From contig JADJET010000001.1 in the NCBI GenBank assembly GCA_016708925.1, positions 277,501-341,500 on the forward strand: DNA of 64,000 nt. The letters are read 5' to 3'. The notes beneath the pieces were generated by a model. That model was not told where the DNA came from, did no database searches, and saw nothing but the letters and a program-made list of their open reading frames with translations. The stretch's first letter is position 1. Each line of letters begins with the position of its first letter. This DNA is from Gammaproteobacteria bacterium (GTDB lineage Bacteria; Pseudomonadota; Gammaproteobacteria; Pseudomonadales; Porticoccaceae). Of this stretch, positions 26,950 through 36,638 are shown piece after piece. The position numbers were made by a program, and so were the translations under genes.

Positions 26950-28779
26950 ATGGCGGCAAACCCCCTCGATATCCTGGCACTGGCCAGACTCCGCACCGAA
27001 CTGACCGAACTGCAAAGCGCCGTGATAACCGAGGCGGAACAGATCGTCGCCCACTACCGCGGGAGCAGCGACGCAAGTTCCAGCCTGTGGAACTTCGCTC
27101 ATTATCTGGCCCTGCGCAGCCGCGACCTGCGCCCCTTGCAGGAACGCTTGGCGCGCGCGGCACTGTCGTCGCTCGGGCGCTGCGAAGCCCATGTCATGGC
27201 GACGCTGGAGCAGCTTGTCGCCATCCTGGCTCTCGCCCTGGATCTGCCCGACGCCACGGTCGCGGCGGCACCCGTCGACTTCGATGCGGGAGAGCGCCTG
27301 CTGGGCGCCAATCGCGCGCTGTTGTTCGGCCCGCTGCCGACTGCCCGCACCCCCCACATCATGGTCACGCTGCCGACGGAAGCCGCAACCGATCGCGCCC
27401 TGGTGGAAGATCTGTTGCGTTCCGGCATGGATTGCGGACGCATCAATTGCGCCCACGATACCCCCACTGAATGGCAGGCCATGATCGCCAATGTGCGCGC
27501 CGCGGCGGCTGCGCACGCCAAGCCCTGCCGCATCCTGATGGACCTCGCGGGCCCCAAGCTGCGCACCGGCGCCCTCGCCACCGGCACCATCACCCTGAGC
27601 AAAACCCTACGCCTGGTCGCAGGCCATCCACCCAGATCCCGCGACGACGAATCGATCGCGCTCGGCTTCCCCGCCACCATGATCGCAGCGTTGCGATGTG
27701 GCGACCGCATCCACTTCACCGACCGGCGCGGTCTGCAGCGCGTTCTGGACATCACGAAGGATGACGACACTGGACTCCGAACCGCCCATTGCGCCAAGCG
27801 TGCGATCATCGACGGCGCCACGGAATTCCAGTTTCCGGACACCGGGACGCCACCGCTGTGCGCCATCCTGGCTGACGATTCCGCCGCGTTCCGGCTGTAC
27901 GCGGGCGACCTGCTGATGCTCACCCGGGACCAGACTCCGGGCCGGCCGGCCCAACCGGACCCCGCTGGCGGCCCACCGCGACCGGCGGCGATTCCCTGCG
28001 GCGAACCCGCGGCGCTGGATTATCTGCACCCCGGCGAGGAGATCTGGATCGACGACGGCAAGCTGGGCGGCGTGATCGACCGCATCGACGCCGAAGGCGC
28101 GCTGATTGCCATCACTCACGCCGGGCCGAAAGGCCGCAAGCTGCGCGCGGACAAAGGGCTCAACTTCCCTACCTCGCGCATCGAGCTGCCCGCACTCACC
28201 GCCAAGGATTACCGCGATCTCGACTTCATCGCGCAACACGCCGATCTGGTGGGACTGTCCTTCGCGCAGTCGCTGGCCGACCTCAAGACATTATCCGACG
28301 CCCTCGCGGTGCGCGGCGCCGGCACCCTGCCCATGATCGCCAAGATCGAAACCGCGCGCGGCGTGGAAAATCTGCCCGAGATGCTGCTGGGCACCCTCGA
28401 CCATCACCCGCTCGGCGTGATGATCGCGCGCGGCGATCTGATGGTGGAGATCGGCGGCGAGCGCATGGCGGAATTGCAGGAGGAAATCCTGTGGCTGTGC
28501 GAAGCCGCCCATGTGCCGGTGATCTGGGCCACCCAGGTGCTGGAGACGCTGGCCAAGAAGGGCATCCTGTCGCGTCCGGAAATCACCGATGCCGCGGCCT
28601 CCGCGCGCGCCGACTGCGTGATGCTGAACAAGGGTCCTCATGTGGCGCGCGCGGTCGCCCTCCTCGCCGACGTCCTGCACCGGATGGAGGGGCACCAGCA
28701 CAAGAAAAACCCGCAATTGCGGGCGCTGTCGCTGACCAGCCGGATCACCTCGCGCGTCGCTCCCACCGCGCTCGGCTGA
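26950..28779 (+). CDS. Pyruvate-kinase-like protein with an N-terminal extension
   Basis: This is a 609-aa protein. About 130 residues of helical, unrecognised sequence precede a pyruvate-kinase barrel. The core motifs are modified or present as RINCAHD (164-170, where most enzymes have R-x-N-x-S-H), MIAKIETARGVENLPE with the catalytic Lys, and IARGDLMVEIG. ATQVLETLAKKGILSRPEITDAA carries the conserved Thr region. The usual C-terminal allosteric domain is missing: the protein ends soon after the barrel. An insert of about 80 residues lies in the middle (the B-domain region). It could be a true pyruvate kinase of the long-N-terminus type or a relative with another phosphoenol substrate. Confidence 0.75.
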   Translation: MAANPLDILALARLRTELTELQSAVITEAEQIVAHYRGSSDASSSLWNFAHYLALRSRDLRPLQERLARAALSSLGRCEAHVMATLEQLVAILALALDLPDATVAAAPVDFDAGERLLGANRALLFGPLPTARTPHIMVTLPTEAATDRALVEDLLRSGMDCGRINCAHDTPTEWQAMIANVRAAAAAHAKPCRILMDLAGPKLRTGALATGTITLSKTLRLVAGHPPRSRDDESIALGFPATMIAALRCGDRIHFTDRRGLQRVLDITKDDDTGLRTAHCAKRAIIDGATEFQFPDTGTPPLCAILADDSAAFRLYAGDLLMLTRDQTPGRPAQPDPAGGPPRPAAIPCGEPAALDYLHPGEEIWIDDGKLGGVIDRIDAEGALIAITHAGPKGRKLRADKGLNFPTSRIELPALTAKDYRDLDFIAQHADLVGLSFAQSLADLKTLSDALAVRGAGTLPMIAKIETARGVENLPEMLLGTLDHHPLGVMIARGDLMVEIGGERMAELQEEILWLCEAAHVPVIWATQVLETLAKKGILSRPEITDAAASARADCVMLNKGPHVARAVALLADVLHRMEGHQHKKNPQLRALSLTSRITSRVAPTALG

Positions 28780-28865
28780 CGCGTCCGCTCCCAGGCGCTT
28801 TGCGTGCATTCAGACGCGCTTTGGGGGTAGGCTGCACACACCGAAAATAATCAACGGGGATTTTC

Positions 28866-29729
28866 ATGAACACATCAACTGCCGAAGTATTGTCGACCAA
28901 AGTATTCGCCGAGGGCTTTGTCTTCCTGGAAGGTCCGCGCTGGCGCGGCGACCGGCTCTGGGTATCCGACATGCACGGCCACACCGTCTACCGGCTGGCC
29001 GCCGACGGCACCCGCGAGGCGGTGGCCGCAGTGCCGGGCAAGCCCTCGGGCATCGGCTTTCTGCCCGACGGCACCCCGCTGATCGTCTCCATGCACGACC
29101 GCAAGCTCATGAAGCTGGTGGCGGGCAAGCTGCAACTCCACGCCGATCTGTCCGACCTCTGCCCCTACGAGATCAACGACATGGTGGTGGACAAGCGCGG
29201 CAACGCCTATGTGGGTAACATCGGCTTCAATCTGCTCGCCGGCGAAAAATTCAAGCCCACCAATTTCGTGCTGGTGACACCGGACGGCAAGGCGCGCGAG
29301 GTGGCGCGCGACCTCGCCGTGCCCAACGGCCCGGTGATCACCGCCGACGGCAAGCGGTTGATCGTCGCCGAATCCTGGGCCAGGAAACTCAGCGTTTTCG
29401 ACATCGCCGCCGACGGCAGCCTCGGCAATCGCAAGGTGTTCGCCGAACTCGAGATCGCCCCGGATGGCATCTGTCTCGATGCCGGAGGCGCGATCTGGGT
29501 CGCCGGCTTCAACAGCGACACTTTCGTGCGCGTGCTGGAGGGTGGCAGGATCACTCACAAGGTCAAGGTGGTGGATCGCTATCCCGTGGCCTGCACGCTG
29601 GGCGGCGCCGACGGCCGCACATTGTTCTGCCTGACCTACCAGGGCACGATCAAGGAGATGGGCCAGAACAAGGAGGCCGCGCGGATCGAGACGGTGCGCG
29701 TGGAGGTGCCCGCCGGCGGTTCGCCGTGA
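28866..29729 (+). CDS. SMP-30/gluconolactonase-family protein
   Basis: This 287-aa six-bladed beta-propeller belongs to the SMP-30/LRE family. Typical pieces are EGPRWRGDRLWVSDMHG with the metal-binding Glu, the central Asn of PNGPVITADGKRLIVAES, and APDGICLDAGGAIWVAGF. Family members hydrolyse sugar lactones or related esters with a divalent metal. No signal peptide is seen. The substrate is unknown; a stand-alone lactonase could act on products of Baeyer-Villiger enzymes, but that is only a thought from the window's content. Confidence 0.88.
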   Translation: MNTSTAEVLSTKVFAEGFVFLEGPRWRGDRLWVSDMHGHTVYRLAADGTREAVAAVPGKPSGIGFLPDGTPLIVSMHDRKLMKLVAGKLQLHADLSDLCPYEINDMVVDKRGNAYVGNIGFNLLAGEKFKPTNFVLVTPDGKAREVARDLAVPNGPVITADGKRLIVAESWARKLSVFDIAADGSLGNRKVFAELEIAPDGICLDAGGAIWVAGFNSDTFVRVLEGGRITHKVKVVDRYPVACTLGGADGRTLFCLTYQGTIKEMGQNKEAARIETVRVEVPAGGSP

Positions 29730-29748
29730 GCGCCCGACGGAGATGCCC

Positions 29749-29788
29749 GGGTAATCGTCATGCGCCCACACTGGCATGACGATTACCC
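29749..29788. terminator. Long perfect inverted repeat between SMP-30 and yaeQ
   Basis: A perfect 15-bp stem (29749-29763 with 29774-29788) and a 10-base loop lie in the convergent gap, 20 bases after the SMP-30 stop. No T-run follows on either strand, so it may be a bidirectional hairpin terminator of the T-less kind or a 3'-end stabiliser. Confidence 0.5.
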
Positions 29789-29814
29789 CGAACCCGCCGC
29801 AGGCAACAAAAAAA

Positions 29815-30381
29815 CTACAAACCCGACGTTTTCAGCGGTTTCAGTTCCACTCGCACCCGCGTCGTGTCGGTACTCAGCCACACCTCGCCGTCCTGCACCA
29901 GGCATTGCAACCGCATGCTGCGCGTCGCAAGCGCGGCCAGCGCCTGGCTGGTGGCGACCGGCAGTTGCAGCACCCTGAGATTTTTCAACCGCGCCAGCTT
30001 GGTTTCGAGCGATTTCCACCACAGTCCGCAACTCGTGCTGTAGCACACCGCAACGACTTCATCGGCCCGCCCGCTGGCTTTGCGCAAGCGCGCTTCATCC
30101 GGCTGACCGATATCGATCCACAGTTTGATCCGGCCGGTCAGGTCTTTCACCCAGATCTCGGGTTCATCCGCCTCGGACAAACCCTTGGTGAAGGCAATGC
30201 CCTCCTGGGCATGCAGCGCGTACATCAGGACTCGCACCATCAGGCGTTCGTCGGTTTCGGAGGGATGCCGCGCCAACGTGAGAGCATGATCGGCGTAAGG
30301 GATTTGCAGGGGGGCGGGCCCGCGCCACTTGTCTCCCCTCCCCCTTGGCGGGGGAGGGGCCGGGGGAGAGGGGGCCGGCAT
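29815..30381 (-). CDS. yaeQ: YaeQ-family protein with an altered N-terminus
   Basis: The segment YADHALTLARHPSETDERL through DEPEIWVKDLTGRIKLWIDIG to QDGEVWLSTD is clearly YaeQ, a small PD-(D/E)XK-like fold of uncertain function, once reported to compensate for RfaH loss in E. coli. The family's first 20-25 residues are missing. In their place the frame runs through a GC-rich palindromic repeat (Pro/Arg/Gly-rich residues 1-25). ATG 30381 with a weak GGGAG gives 188 aa; a longer frame in another register starts at 30571. The conserved part is intact, but the start of the protein is probably damaged. Confidence 0.75.
   Translation of the reverse strand: MPAPSPPAPPPPRGRGDKWRGPAPLQIPYADHALTLARHPSETDERLMVRVLMYALHAQEGIAFTKGLSEADEPEIWVKDLTGRIKLWIDIGQPDEARLRKASGRADEVVAVCYSTSCGLWWKSLETKLARLKNLRVLQLPVATSQALAALATRSMRLQCLVQDGEVWLSTDTTRVRVELKPLKTSGL
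30331..30375. repeat. GC-rich palindromic repeat at the 5' end of yaeQ
   Basis: A perfect 10-bp inverted repeat of C/T versus G/A runs (30335-30344 with 30350-30359, loop TTGGC) is followed by a second run of G/A. It resembles the CTCCCC...GGGGAG palindromes scattered between genes in many proteobacteria. Only one copy is visible here. Confidence 0.6.
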
Positions 30382-30465
30382 TCCGCCCGCTCCCGCATAA
30401 CTCCGTCAGTTCGCGCCCGCTCTCTTGTAGGTACAGCATATCCAGTGTCATCGCGCCGGCGGCCA

Positions 30466-32856
30466 TCAAGGCGTATCGCCCCACGGCCAGCGCCACTCCT
30501 CGATCTCGGGCAAGTCGCGGCCGTGGTCGCGGATGTAACGGCGGTGTTCGGTCAGCCGGTCGCGACACCACTGCTTGAGATGGGCGGCGTTGCTGCCCAG
30601 TCCCGGCACCCGGTCCACCACGTCCTCCACCAGATGAAAGCGGTCGAGGTCATTGCACACCGCCATGTCGAAGGGCGTGGTGGTGGTGCCTTCCTCCTTG
30701 TAGCCACGCACATGCAGATTATCGTGGTTGGTACGCCGGTAGGTGAGGCGGTGAATCAGCCAGGGATAACCGTGGTAGGCGAAAATGACGGGCTTGTCCC
30801 GGGTAAAAAGCGCATCGAAATCCTGACCGGAAAGGCCGTGGGGATGCTCCTCGCGGGGCTGTAGCGTCATCAGGTCCACGATGTTGACGACCCGCACACG
30901 CAACTCCGGCCGGTGTTCGCGCAGGATGCTCACCGCCGCCAGCGTCTCCAGGGTGGGCACATCGCCAGCGCAGGCCATGACCACGTCCGGGCCCGCGCCG
31001 GCGTCATTGCTCGCCCACTCCCAGATGCCGATACCGGCGGTGCAGTGCTTGATCGCGGCGTCCATGTCGAGCCACTGCAACTGCGGCTGCTTGCCGGCGA
31101 CGATGATGTTGATGCGGTTGCGCGAACGCAGGCAGTGATCGGTGACATAGAGCAAAGTGTTCGCGTCCGGCGGCAGATAGACGCGAATCACGTCGGCTTT
31201 TTTGTTGACGGCGTGATCGATGAAGCCCGGGTCCTGGTGGGAAAAACCATTGTGGTCCTGACGCCAGACGTGGGATGTGAGCAGATAGTTCAAGGACGCG
31301 ATGGGCCGCCGCCAGGGCACCTCGGCGCTCACCTTCAGCCACTTGGCATGCTGGTTGAACATCGAATCGACAATGTGGATGAAGGCTTCGTAGCACGAGA
31401 AAAAACCGTGGCGGCCGGTGAGCAGGTAGCCTTCCAGCCAGCCCTGGCAGGTGTGCTCGCTGAGGATTTCCATGACCCGGCCATCGGCGGCGAGGTGATC
31501 GTCGTCGGCGTCGCGCAACCCCATCCAGGCACGGTCGGTCACCTCGAACAGGGCGCCCAGACGGTTGGATGCGGTTTCGTCCGGGCCCACCACGCGGAAA
31601 TTGCGTGTGGCGGCGTTGAGGGTCATCACATCGCGCAGCAGCGCGCCCATCGCGCGGATGCTCTCGGCACTTTGGGTGCCCGGCCGCTGAACGGGTACCG
31701 CGTAGGTTTCGAAATCCGGCAGACGCAGGTTTTTCAGCACCAGCCCGCCGTTGGCGTGCGGGTTGGCGCCCAGGCGGCGCGGCCCCACCGGCGCCAGGGC
31801 GCGCAATTCCGCCCGCAGTCTGCCCTCGGCGTCGAAGAGTTCCTCGGGCCGATAACTCAAAAGCCAATCGCGCAACAATTCGATGTGTGCGGGATTGCCG
31901 GCCAGTTCGGCAAAGGGCACTTGGTGAGAGCGCCAACTGCCCTCGCTCTTGTGGCCGTCAACGATTTTGGGACCGGTCCAGCCCTTGGGACTGATCAGCA
32001 CGATCAGCGGCCAGCGCGGGCGTTCGGTCGCGCCTTGCGCGCGCGCGGCGTGCTGGATGGCGGCGATGTCGTCGAGCACGGCATCGAGCGTCGCCGCGAG
32101 CATCCGGTGCATCTTTGCGGGGTCGTCGCCGGCGACGAAGTGGGGCTCGTAGCCGTAGCCGCGCAACAACTGCTCCAGTTCTTCGCGGGGGATACGCGCG
32201 AGCAGCGTCGGGTTCGCAATCTTGTAGCCATTCAGGTGCAGGATCGGCAGCACCGCGCCGTCCCGCGCCGGGTTGAGAAACTTGTTGGCGTGCCAGGACG
32301 TGGCGAGGGGGCCGGTTTCGGCCTCGCCGTCGCCCACCACGCAGACGGCGATCAAATCGGGGTTGTCGAATACCGCACCGTAGGCGTGGCTGAGTGAATA
32401 GCCCAGCTCGCCGCCTTCGTGGATCGAGCCCGGCACCTCCGGCGTGACGTGGCTGCCAACCCCGCCGGGAAATGAAAACTGCTTGAACAGTTTTTGCAGT
32501 CCCGCGACATCCTCGGTGAGGTCGGGGTAGAACTCGCTGTAAGTGCCTTCCAGATAAGTGTTCGCGACCAGCGCCGGCCCGCCATGGCCGGGGCCGGCGA
32601 CAAAAATCATGTCGAGATCCCGCGCCTTGATGACCCGGTTGAGGTGGACATAAATGAAATTGAGACCGGGCGTGGTACCCCAGTGGCCGAGCAGCCGCGG
32701 CTTGATGTGCGCGATGCTGAGCGGCTCGCGCAGCAATGGATTGGCGAGCAGGTAGATCTGCCCGACCGCGAGATAATTCGCCGCGCGCCACCAGGCATCG
32801 ATGCGCTGGAGTTCGCTGTCGCTCAGGGGGCCGTCGAGGCCGATATTCACGGGCAT
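30466..32856 (-). CDS. xfp: Xylulose-5-phosphate/fructose-6-phosphate phosphoketolase
   Basis: This 796-aa thiamine-diphosphate enzyme cleaves xylulose-5-P or fructose-6-P with phosphate to acetyl-P plus glyceraldehyde-3-P or erythrose-4-P. Signature segments are GHWGTTPGLNFIYVHLNR, the ThDP region VGDGEAETGPLATSWH, and HQDPGFIDH. Length is standard. AAGGAG lies 8 bases before the ATG. It lies downstream of glgA on the same strand (143-bp gap). Pairing with glycogen genes implies a route from stored glucose to acetyl-P, though no ackA or pta is in the window. Confidence 0.96.
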   Translation of the reverse strand: MPVNIGLDGPLSDSELQRIDAWWRAANYLAVGQIYLLANPLLREPLSIAHIKPRLLGHWGTTPGLNFIYVHLNRVIKARDLDMIFVAGPGHGGPALVANTYLEGTYSEFYPDLTEDVAGLQKLFKQFSFPGGVGSHVTPEVPGSIHEGGELGYSLSHAYGAVFDNPDLIAVCVVGDGEAETGPLATSWHANKFLNPARDGAVLPILHLNGYKIANPTLLARIPREELEQLLRGYGYEPHFVAGDDPAKMHRMLAATLDAVLDDIAAIQHAARAQGATERPRWPLIVLISPKGWTGPKIVDGHKSEGSWRSHQVPFAELAGNPAHIELLRDWLLSYRPEELFDAEGRLRAELRALAPVGPRRLGANPHANGGLVLKNLRLPDFETYAVPVQRPGTQSAESIRAMGALLRDVMTLNAATRNFRVVGPDETASNRLGALFEVTDRAWMGLRDADDDHLAADGRVMEILSEHTCQGWLEGYLLTGRHGFFSCYEAFIHIVDSMFNQHAKWLKVSAEVPWRRPIASLNYLLTSHVWRQDHNGFSHQDPGFIDHAVNKKADVIRVYLPPDANTLLYVTDHCLRSRNRINIIVAGKQPQLQWLDMDAAIKHCTAGIGIWEWASNDAGAGPDVVMACAGDVPTLETLAAVSILREHRPELRVRVVNIVDLMTLQPREEHPHGLSGQDFDALFTRDKPVIFAYHGYPWLIHRLTYRRTNHDNLHVRGYKEEGTTTTPFDMAVCNDLDRFHLVEDVVDRVPGLGSNAAHLKQWCRDRLTEHRRYIRDHGRDLPEIEEWRWPWGDTP

Positions 32857-32896
32857 GGTGCGACTCCTTTGAGCGGATTGCCGGAATTTGACTTTC

Positions 32897-32941
32897 CTGG
32901 CGGTGAAGTTCCCGGTGGTGATTGTCCCGGTGGTTGTTCGC
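32897..32941. repeat. Three imperfect 15-bp tandem repeats upstream of xfp
   Basis: Units at 32897-32911, 32912-32926 and 32927-32941 share the core C(T/C)GG(C/T)GGT followed by a T-rich part. They end 41 bp upstream of the xfp start. They could be binding sites or slipped duplications. Confidence 0.45.
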
Positions 32942-32999
32942 GCGGTGCATCCATCGTCAGTTCACCGCGCGGCGTCGGCATGGCATCAGCACAAGGCTT

Positions 33000-34457
33000 T
33001 CAGCGCGGATCCGCCCCGGCCGCCAGCGCGCGGCGGTAGACGCCAAGATACTGCTCGGCGCTGCGCCGCCAACTGAAATCGCCGGCCATGGCGTTGCGCC
33101 GGAGCGCCAGCCAGGCCGCCGGGTTGCGGTACAGGCTGAACCCCCGCTCCAGAGCCTGGGCGAGCGCCACCGCGGTCGGCTCGTCAAATACCAGACCAGT
33201 CGCCGCAGAGCCCGGGTCGGGGCGGGCGAAGATATCCACCACGGTATCGGCCAGGCCGCCGGTGCGGTGCACCACGGGAATCGCGCCGTAGCGCTGGCTG
33301 TACATCTGGTTGAGTCCGCAAGGCTCGAAGCGCGAGGGCATCAGGAAAAAATCGGCGCCGGCCTCGATGCGGTGCGCGAGTCCTTCATCGTAACCGATGC
33401 GCACCGCCACCCGCTCGGGACAGGCCGCCGCAAGCGCCCGCAGACGCCGCTCCCAAGCTGCCTCGCCGCCGCCCAGCAGCACCCATTGCAGCGGCCGGTC
33501 GCGCCAGGCTTCGATCACCTCCACCACCAGATCGATGCCCTTCTGCTCCACCAAGCGGCCCACCAAACCCAGCAAGGGCACCTTATCCGCCTCCGGCAGC
33601 CCCAGCTCCCGCTGCAGCGCTGCCTTGTTGGCGCGCTTGCCCGCATCGACCGTGGCCCGATCGTAGGGGCTGGCGAGATGCGGGTCCGCGGCGGGATTCC
33701 AGACCTCCGCGTCGATACCGTTGAGGATTCCGCTAAAGTCAGCGCGGCGGTGGCGGAGCAGGCCGTCGAGACGGCAGCCGTGTTCCAGCTCCAGCAACTG
33801 GCGAGCATAAGTGGGGCTCACGGTGGTGAGTTGGTCCGCAAACACCAGTCCCGCCTTGAGAAAGGAAAATCCGCCGTAAAACTCCAGTGCGTCCGGTGCC
33901 CACCAGTCGTCGGGAAGGCCCAGGGCGTCGAATTGCGCGCGGTCGAACAAACCCTGGTACGCCTGATTGTGGATGGTGAACACCGTCGCCGGGCGCACGG
34001 CCTCCCGGGATAGCAGCGCCGGCACCAGACCGGTCTGCCAGTCGTTGCAATGCACCAGCTCGGGACGCCAGCCGAGGCCGGCGCGGTCGAGCGCAATGGC
34101 GCAGAGGGCACGGGCGAAACCGTGGAAACGTCGCGCATTGTCCGGCCAGTCGCGGCCGGAGGCGTCGCCATAGGGTCCGCCGGGACGCTCGAACAGGGCC
34201 GGCGCATCCACCAGCACGACCGGCAGCTCGGTCCCGGGCAGCCGCCCGCCGACCAGGGTCGCTCCCGACAATCCGGGCACCGGACCCAGCTTTCGGGACT
34301 CGACGAGGGCGGCGCGCGCGGCCGGATAGGCGGGCAGCGCAATCCTGACCTCGTGACCGAGCGCCGCGAGCGCGCGCGGCAGACTGGCCGAAACATCGGC
34401 CAGTCCGCCGGTCTTGGCCAGCGGGAACACTTCGGAGCTGGCAAACAGCAGCCGCAT
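33000..34457 (-). CDS. glgA: Glycogen synthase (ADP-glucose), GT5
   Basis: This 485-aa enzyme extends alpha-1,4-glucan from ADP-glucose. The N-terminal ADP-glucose motif is FPLAKTGGLADVSASLPRAL. The C-terminal domain has the catalytic region MPSRFEPCGLNQMYSQRYG and then HRTGGLADTV. Length is typical. It follows glgB by 12 bp in the same operon. Confidence 0.97.
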   Translation of the reverse strand: MRLLFASSEVFPLAKTGGLADVSASLPRALAALGHEVRIALPAYPAARAALVESRKLGPVPGLSGATLVGGRLPGTELPVVLVDAPALFERPGGPYGDASGRDWPDNARRFHGFARALCAIALDRAGLGWRPELVHCNDWQTGLVPALLSREAVRPATVFTIHNQAYQGLFDRAQFDALGLPDDWWAPDALEFYGGFSFLKAGLVFADQLTTVSPTYARQLLELEHGCRLDGLLRHRRADFSGILNGIDAEVWNPAADPHLASPYDRATVDAGKRANKAALQRELGLPEADKVPLLGLVGRLVEQKGIDLVVEVIEAWRDRPLQWVLLGGGEAAWERRLRALAAACPERVAVRIGYDEGLAHRIEAGADFFLMPSRFEPCGLNQMYSQRYGAIPVVHRTGGLADTVVDIFARPDPGSAATGLVFDEPTAVALAQALERGFSLYRNPAAWLALRRNAMAGDFSWRRSAEQYLGVYRRALAAGADPR

Positions 34458-34469
34458 CAGTCCGGTGAC

Positions 34470-36638
34470 CTACCCGGAAATCCGTTGCAGGATCAGTCCC
34501 GCCAGCGGCGGCAGAGTCAGCACCAGCGAGTGGGGCCGGCCCATGGCGGGCGCAGGCTCGCTGGCAATATGAACGCCGTTGGACACATCGCTGCCGTGGT
34601 AGTAGGTGGAATCGGAGTTCAGCACTTCTCGGTAGATACCGGATTCGGGCACGCCGATGCGGTAGCCGTGACGCACCACCGGCGTGAAATTGAGCACCAC
34701 AACCACAAACTCGCTCCCGGACCGGCGCAGAAAACTGAGCACCGACTGGCTGTTGTCATGGCAGTCGAGCCATTCGAAACCCTGCGCTTCGAAATCATGA
34801 CGGTGGAGCGCCGGAGACTCCCGGTAGCAGCGGTTGAGGTCGCCCACCAGGCGCTGCACGCCCTGTTGATAGGGATGCGCCAGCAGACCCCAGTCCAGCT
34901 CGCGGTGATGGGCCCATTCGCCGCCCTGGGCGAATTCGCCACCCATGAACAGCAGCTTGCGACCCGGCAGACAGTACTGATACAGGTAGAGCAGACGCAG
35001 GTTGGCGAAGCGCTGCCAAGCATCGCCCGGCATTTTGTCGAGCAGCGAACGCTTGCCGTGCACCACTTCGTCGTGGGACAGCGGCAGGATGAAATTCTCG
35101 GTAAAAGCGTAGAGCAGGCCGAACGTCAGGTGATCGTGGTGATAGCGACGGTGCACCGGATCCTCGGCCATGTAGGCCAGGGTGTCGTTCATCCAGCCCA
35201 TGTTCCACTTCATGCTGAAACCCAGGCCGCCGACGTAGGTGGGGCGCGACACCATCGGCCAGGCGGTGGATTCCTCCGCCATGGTGAGCGCGCCGGGGTG
35301 GTGCTCGTGCACTAGGCAATTCAGCTCGCGCAGAAAGTCGATCGCCTCCAGGTTTTCCCGGCCGCCGTGGCGGTTGGGGAGCCACTCGCCGGCGGGACGG
35401 TCGTAATCCAGATAGAGCATCGAGGCCACCGCATCCACCCGCAGGCCGTCGATGTGGCAGGATTCCAGCCAGAACAACGCGCTCGACAACAGGAAATTTT
35501 TCACCTCGCTGCGGCCATAGTTGAAAATCAGCGTGCCCCACTCGCGGTGCTCGCCCAGGCGCGGATCCTCGTGCTCGTAGAGCGCGCTGCCGTCGAAGCG
35601 CGCGAGGCCGTGCGCATCGCGGGGAAAGTGCCCGGGCACCCAGTCCAGCAGCACGCCGATACCGGCGCGATGGCACTGATCGACGAAATAACAGAAATCC
35701 TCGAAACTCCCGAAACGGCTGGTCGGCGCGAAGTAGCCGGTCACCTGATAGCCCCAGGAGCCGTCGAAGGGGTGCTCGCTGACCGGCATCAGTTCGATGT
35801 GGGTAAAGCCGAGTTCCAGCACATAGGGCACCAGCCGCGCGGCAAGCTCGCGGTAATTTAGCAGGCCGCCGTCGGCGGCGCGCCGCCAGGAGCCAAGATG
35901 CACTTCGTAGATCGCCAGCGGGCTGTGCTGCCAGTCCCAGCGCGCGCGCGCCGCCAGCCAGTCTGCATCATGCCAGTCATAAGCGCAGTCGCTCATCACC
36001 ATCGACGCGGTGCGCGGTGGAGTCTCGAAACGGCGCGCATAGGGATCTGCCTTGAGCAGAATGGCACCGCTGTCGCGGTTGCGAATCTCATATTTGTAGA
36101 GCGTCCCCGCGCCGATGCCCGGCAGAAACAGCTCCCAGATGCCGCTGTCGCCGCGACTCTGCATCGGGGTGACGCGACCGTCCCAATGGTTGAAATCACC
36201 CACCACACTGACCCGCTCGGCATTGGGCGCCCAGACCGCGAAGCGGGTGCCGGCGATGCCGTCGATGACTTCCGGGTGGGCACCAAGAAAACGATGGGCG
36301 TGACAGGCACGACCCTCTGCAAAGGCGCGCAGGTCCGCTCCGGCAATGCGGGTCGGGAAGCTGTAAGGGTCGACGAATACGCGGCACATGCCGTCTGCCG
36401 CCTCTTCGCGCAACTGCGGATGGAGGGCCAGGTCGGCGCAATCCCCAAGCCACTCGAACAACGCGGAATCGCCCACCCGGCTCATGATCTGAAACCCGCG
36501 CACGGTTTCGATCCAGAGGCGCGCGGCGCGCGGCCGCAGCGCGCGCAACTGTACCCGCTCGCCGCGCGGCTGCGGGCCCAGCAGTTCCAGCGGGTTGTGG
36601 AGACCGCCGGCGAGAATGCGCGCCCTCGCTTGATCCAT
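34470..36638 (-). CDS. glgB: 1,4-alpha-Glucan branching enzyme, GH13
   Basis: This 722-aa enzyme introduces alpha-1,6 branches. It has an N-terminal CBM48 region (RFAVWAPNAERVSVVGDFNHW) and a GH13 barrel with nucleophile Asp in HIDGLRVDAVASMLYLDY, the acid Glu in TMAEESTAWP and FILPLSHDEVVHGK. ATG 36638 gives the family length; the frame stays open further upstream only because of the 12-bp repeat, whose translation is not family-like. No clear Shine-Dalgarno is seen. It is the first gene of glgB-glgA-xfp. Confidence 0.95.
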   Translation of the reverse strand: MDQARARILAGGLHNPLELLGPQPRGERVQLRALRPRAARLWIETVRGFQIMSRVGDSALFEWLGDCADLALHPQLREEAADGMCRVFVDPYSFPTRIAGADLRAFAEGRACHAHRFLGAHPEVIDGIAGTRFAVWAPNAERVSVVGDFNHWDGRVTPMQSRGDSGIWELFLPGIGAGTLYKYEIRNRDSGAILLKADPYARRFETPPRTASMVMSDCAYDWHDADWLAARARWDWQHSPLAIYEVHLGSWRRAADGGLLNYRELAARLVPYVLELGFTHIELMPVSEHPFDGSWGYQVTGYFAPTSRFGSFEDFCYFVDQCHRAGIGVLLDWVPGHFPRDAHGLARFDGSALYEHEDPRLGEHREWGTLIFNYGRSEVKNFLLSSALFWLESCHIDGLRVDAVASMLYLDYDRPAGEWLPNRHGGRENLEAIDFLRELNCLVHEHHPGALTMAEESTAWPMVSRPTYVGGLGFSMKWNMGWMNDTLAYMAEDPVHRRYHHDHLTFGLLYAFTENFILPLSHDEVVHGKRSLLDKMPGDAWQRFANLRLLYLYQYCLPGRKLLFMGGEFAQGGEWAHHRELDWGLLAHPYQQGVQRLVGDLNRCYRESPALHRHDFEAQGFEWLDCHDNSQSVLSFLRRSGSEFVVVVLNFTPVVRHGYRIGVPESGIYREVLNSDSTYYHGSDVSNGVHIASEPAPAMGRPHSLVLTLPPLAGLILQRISG

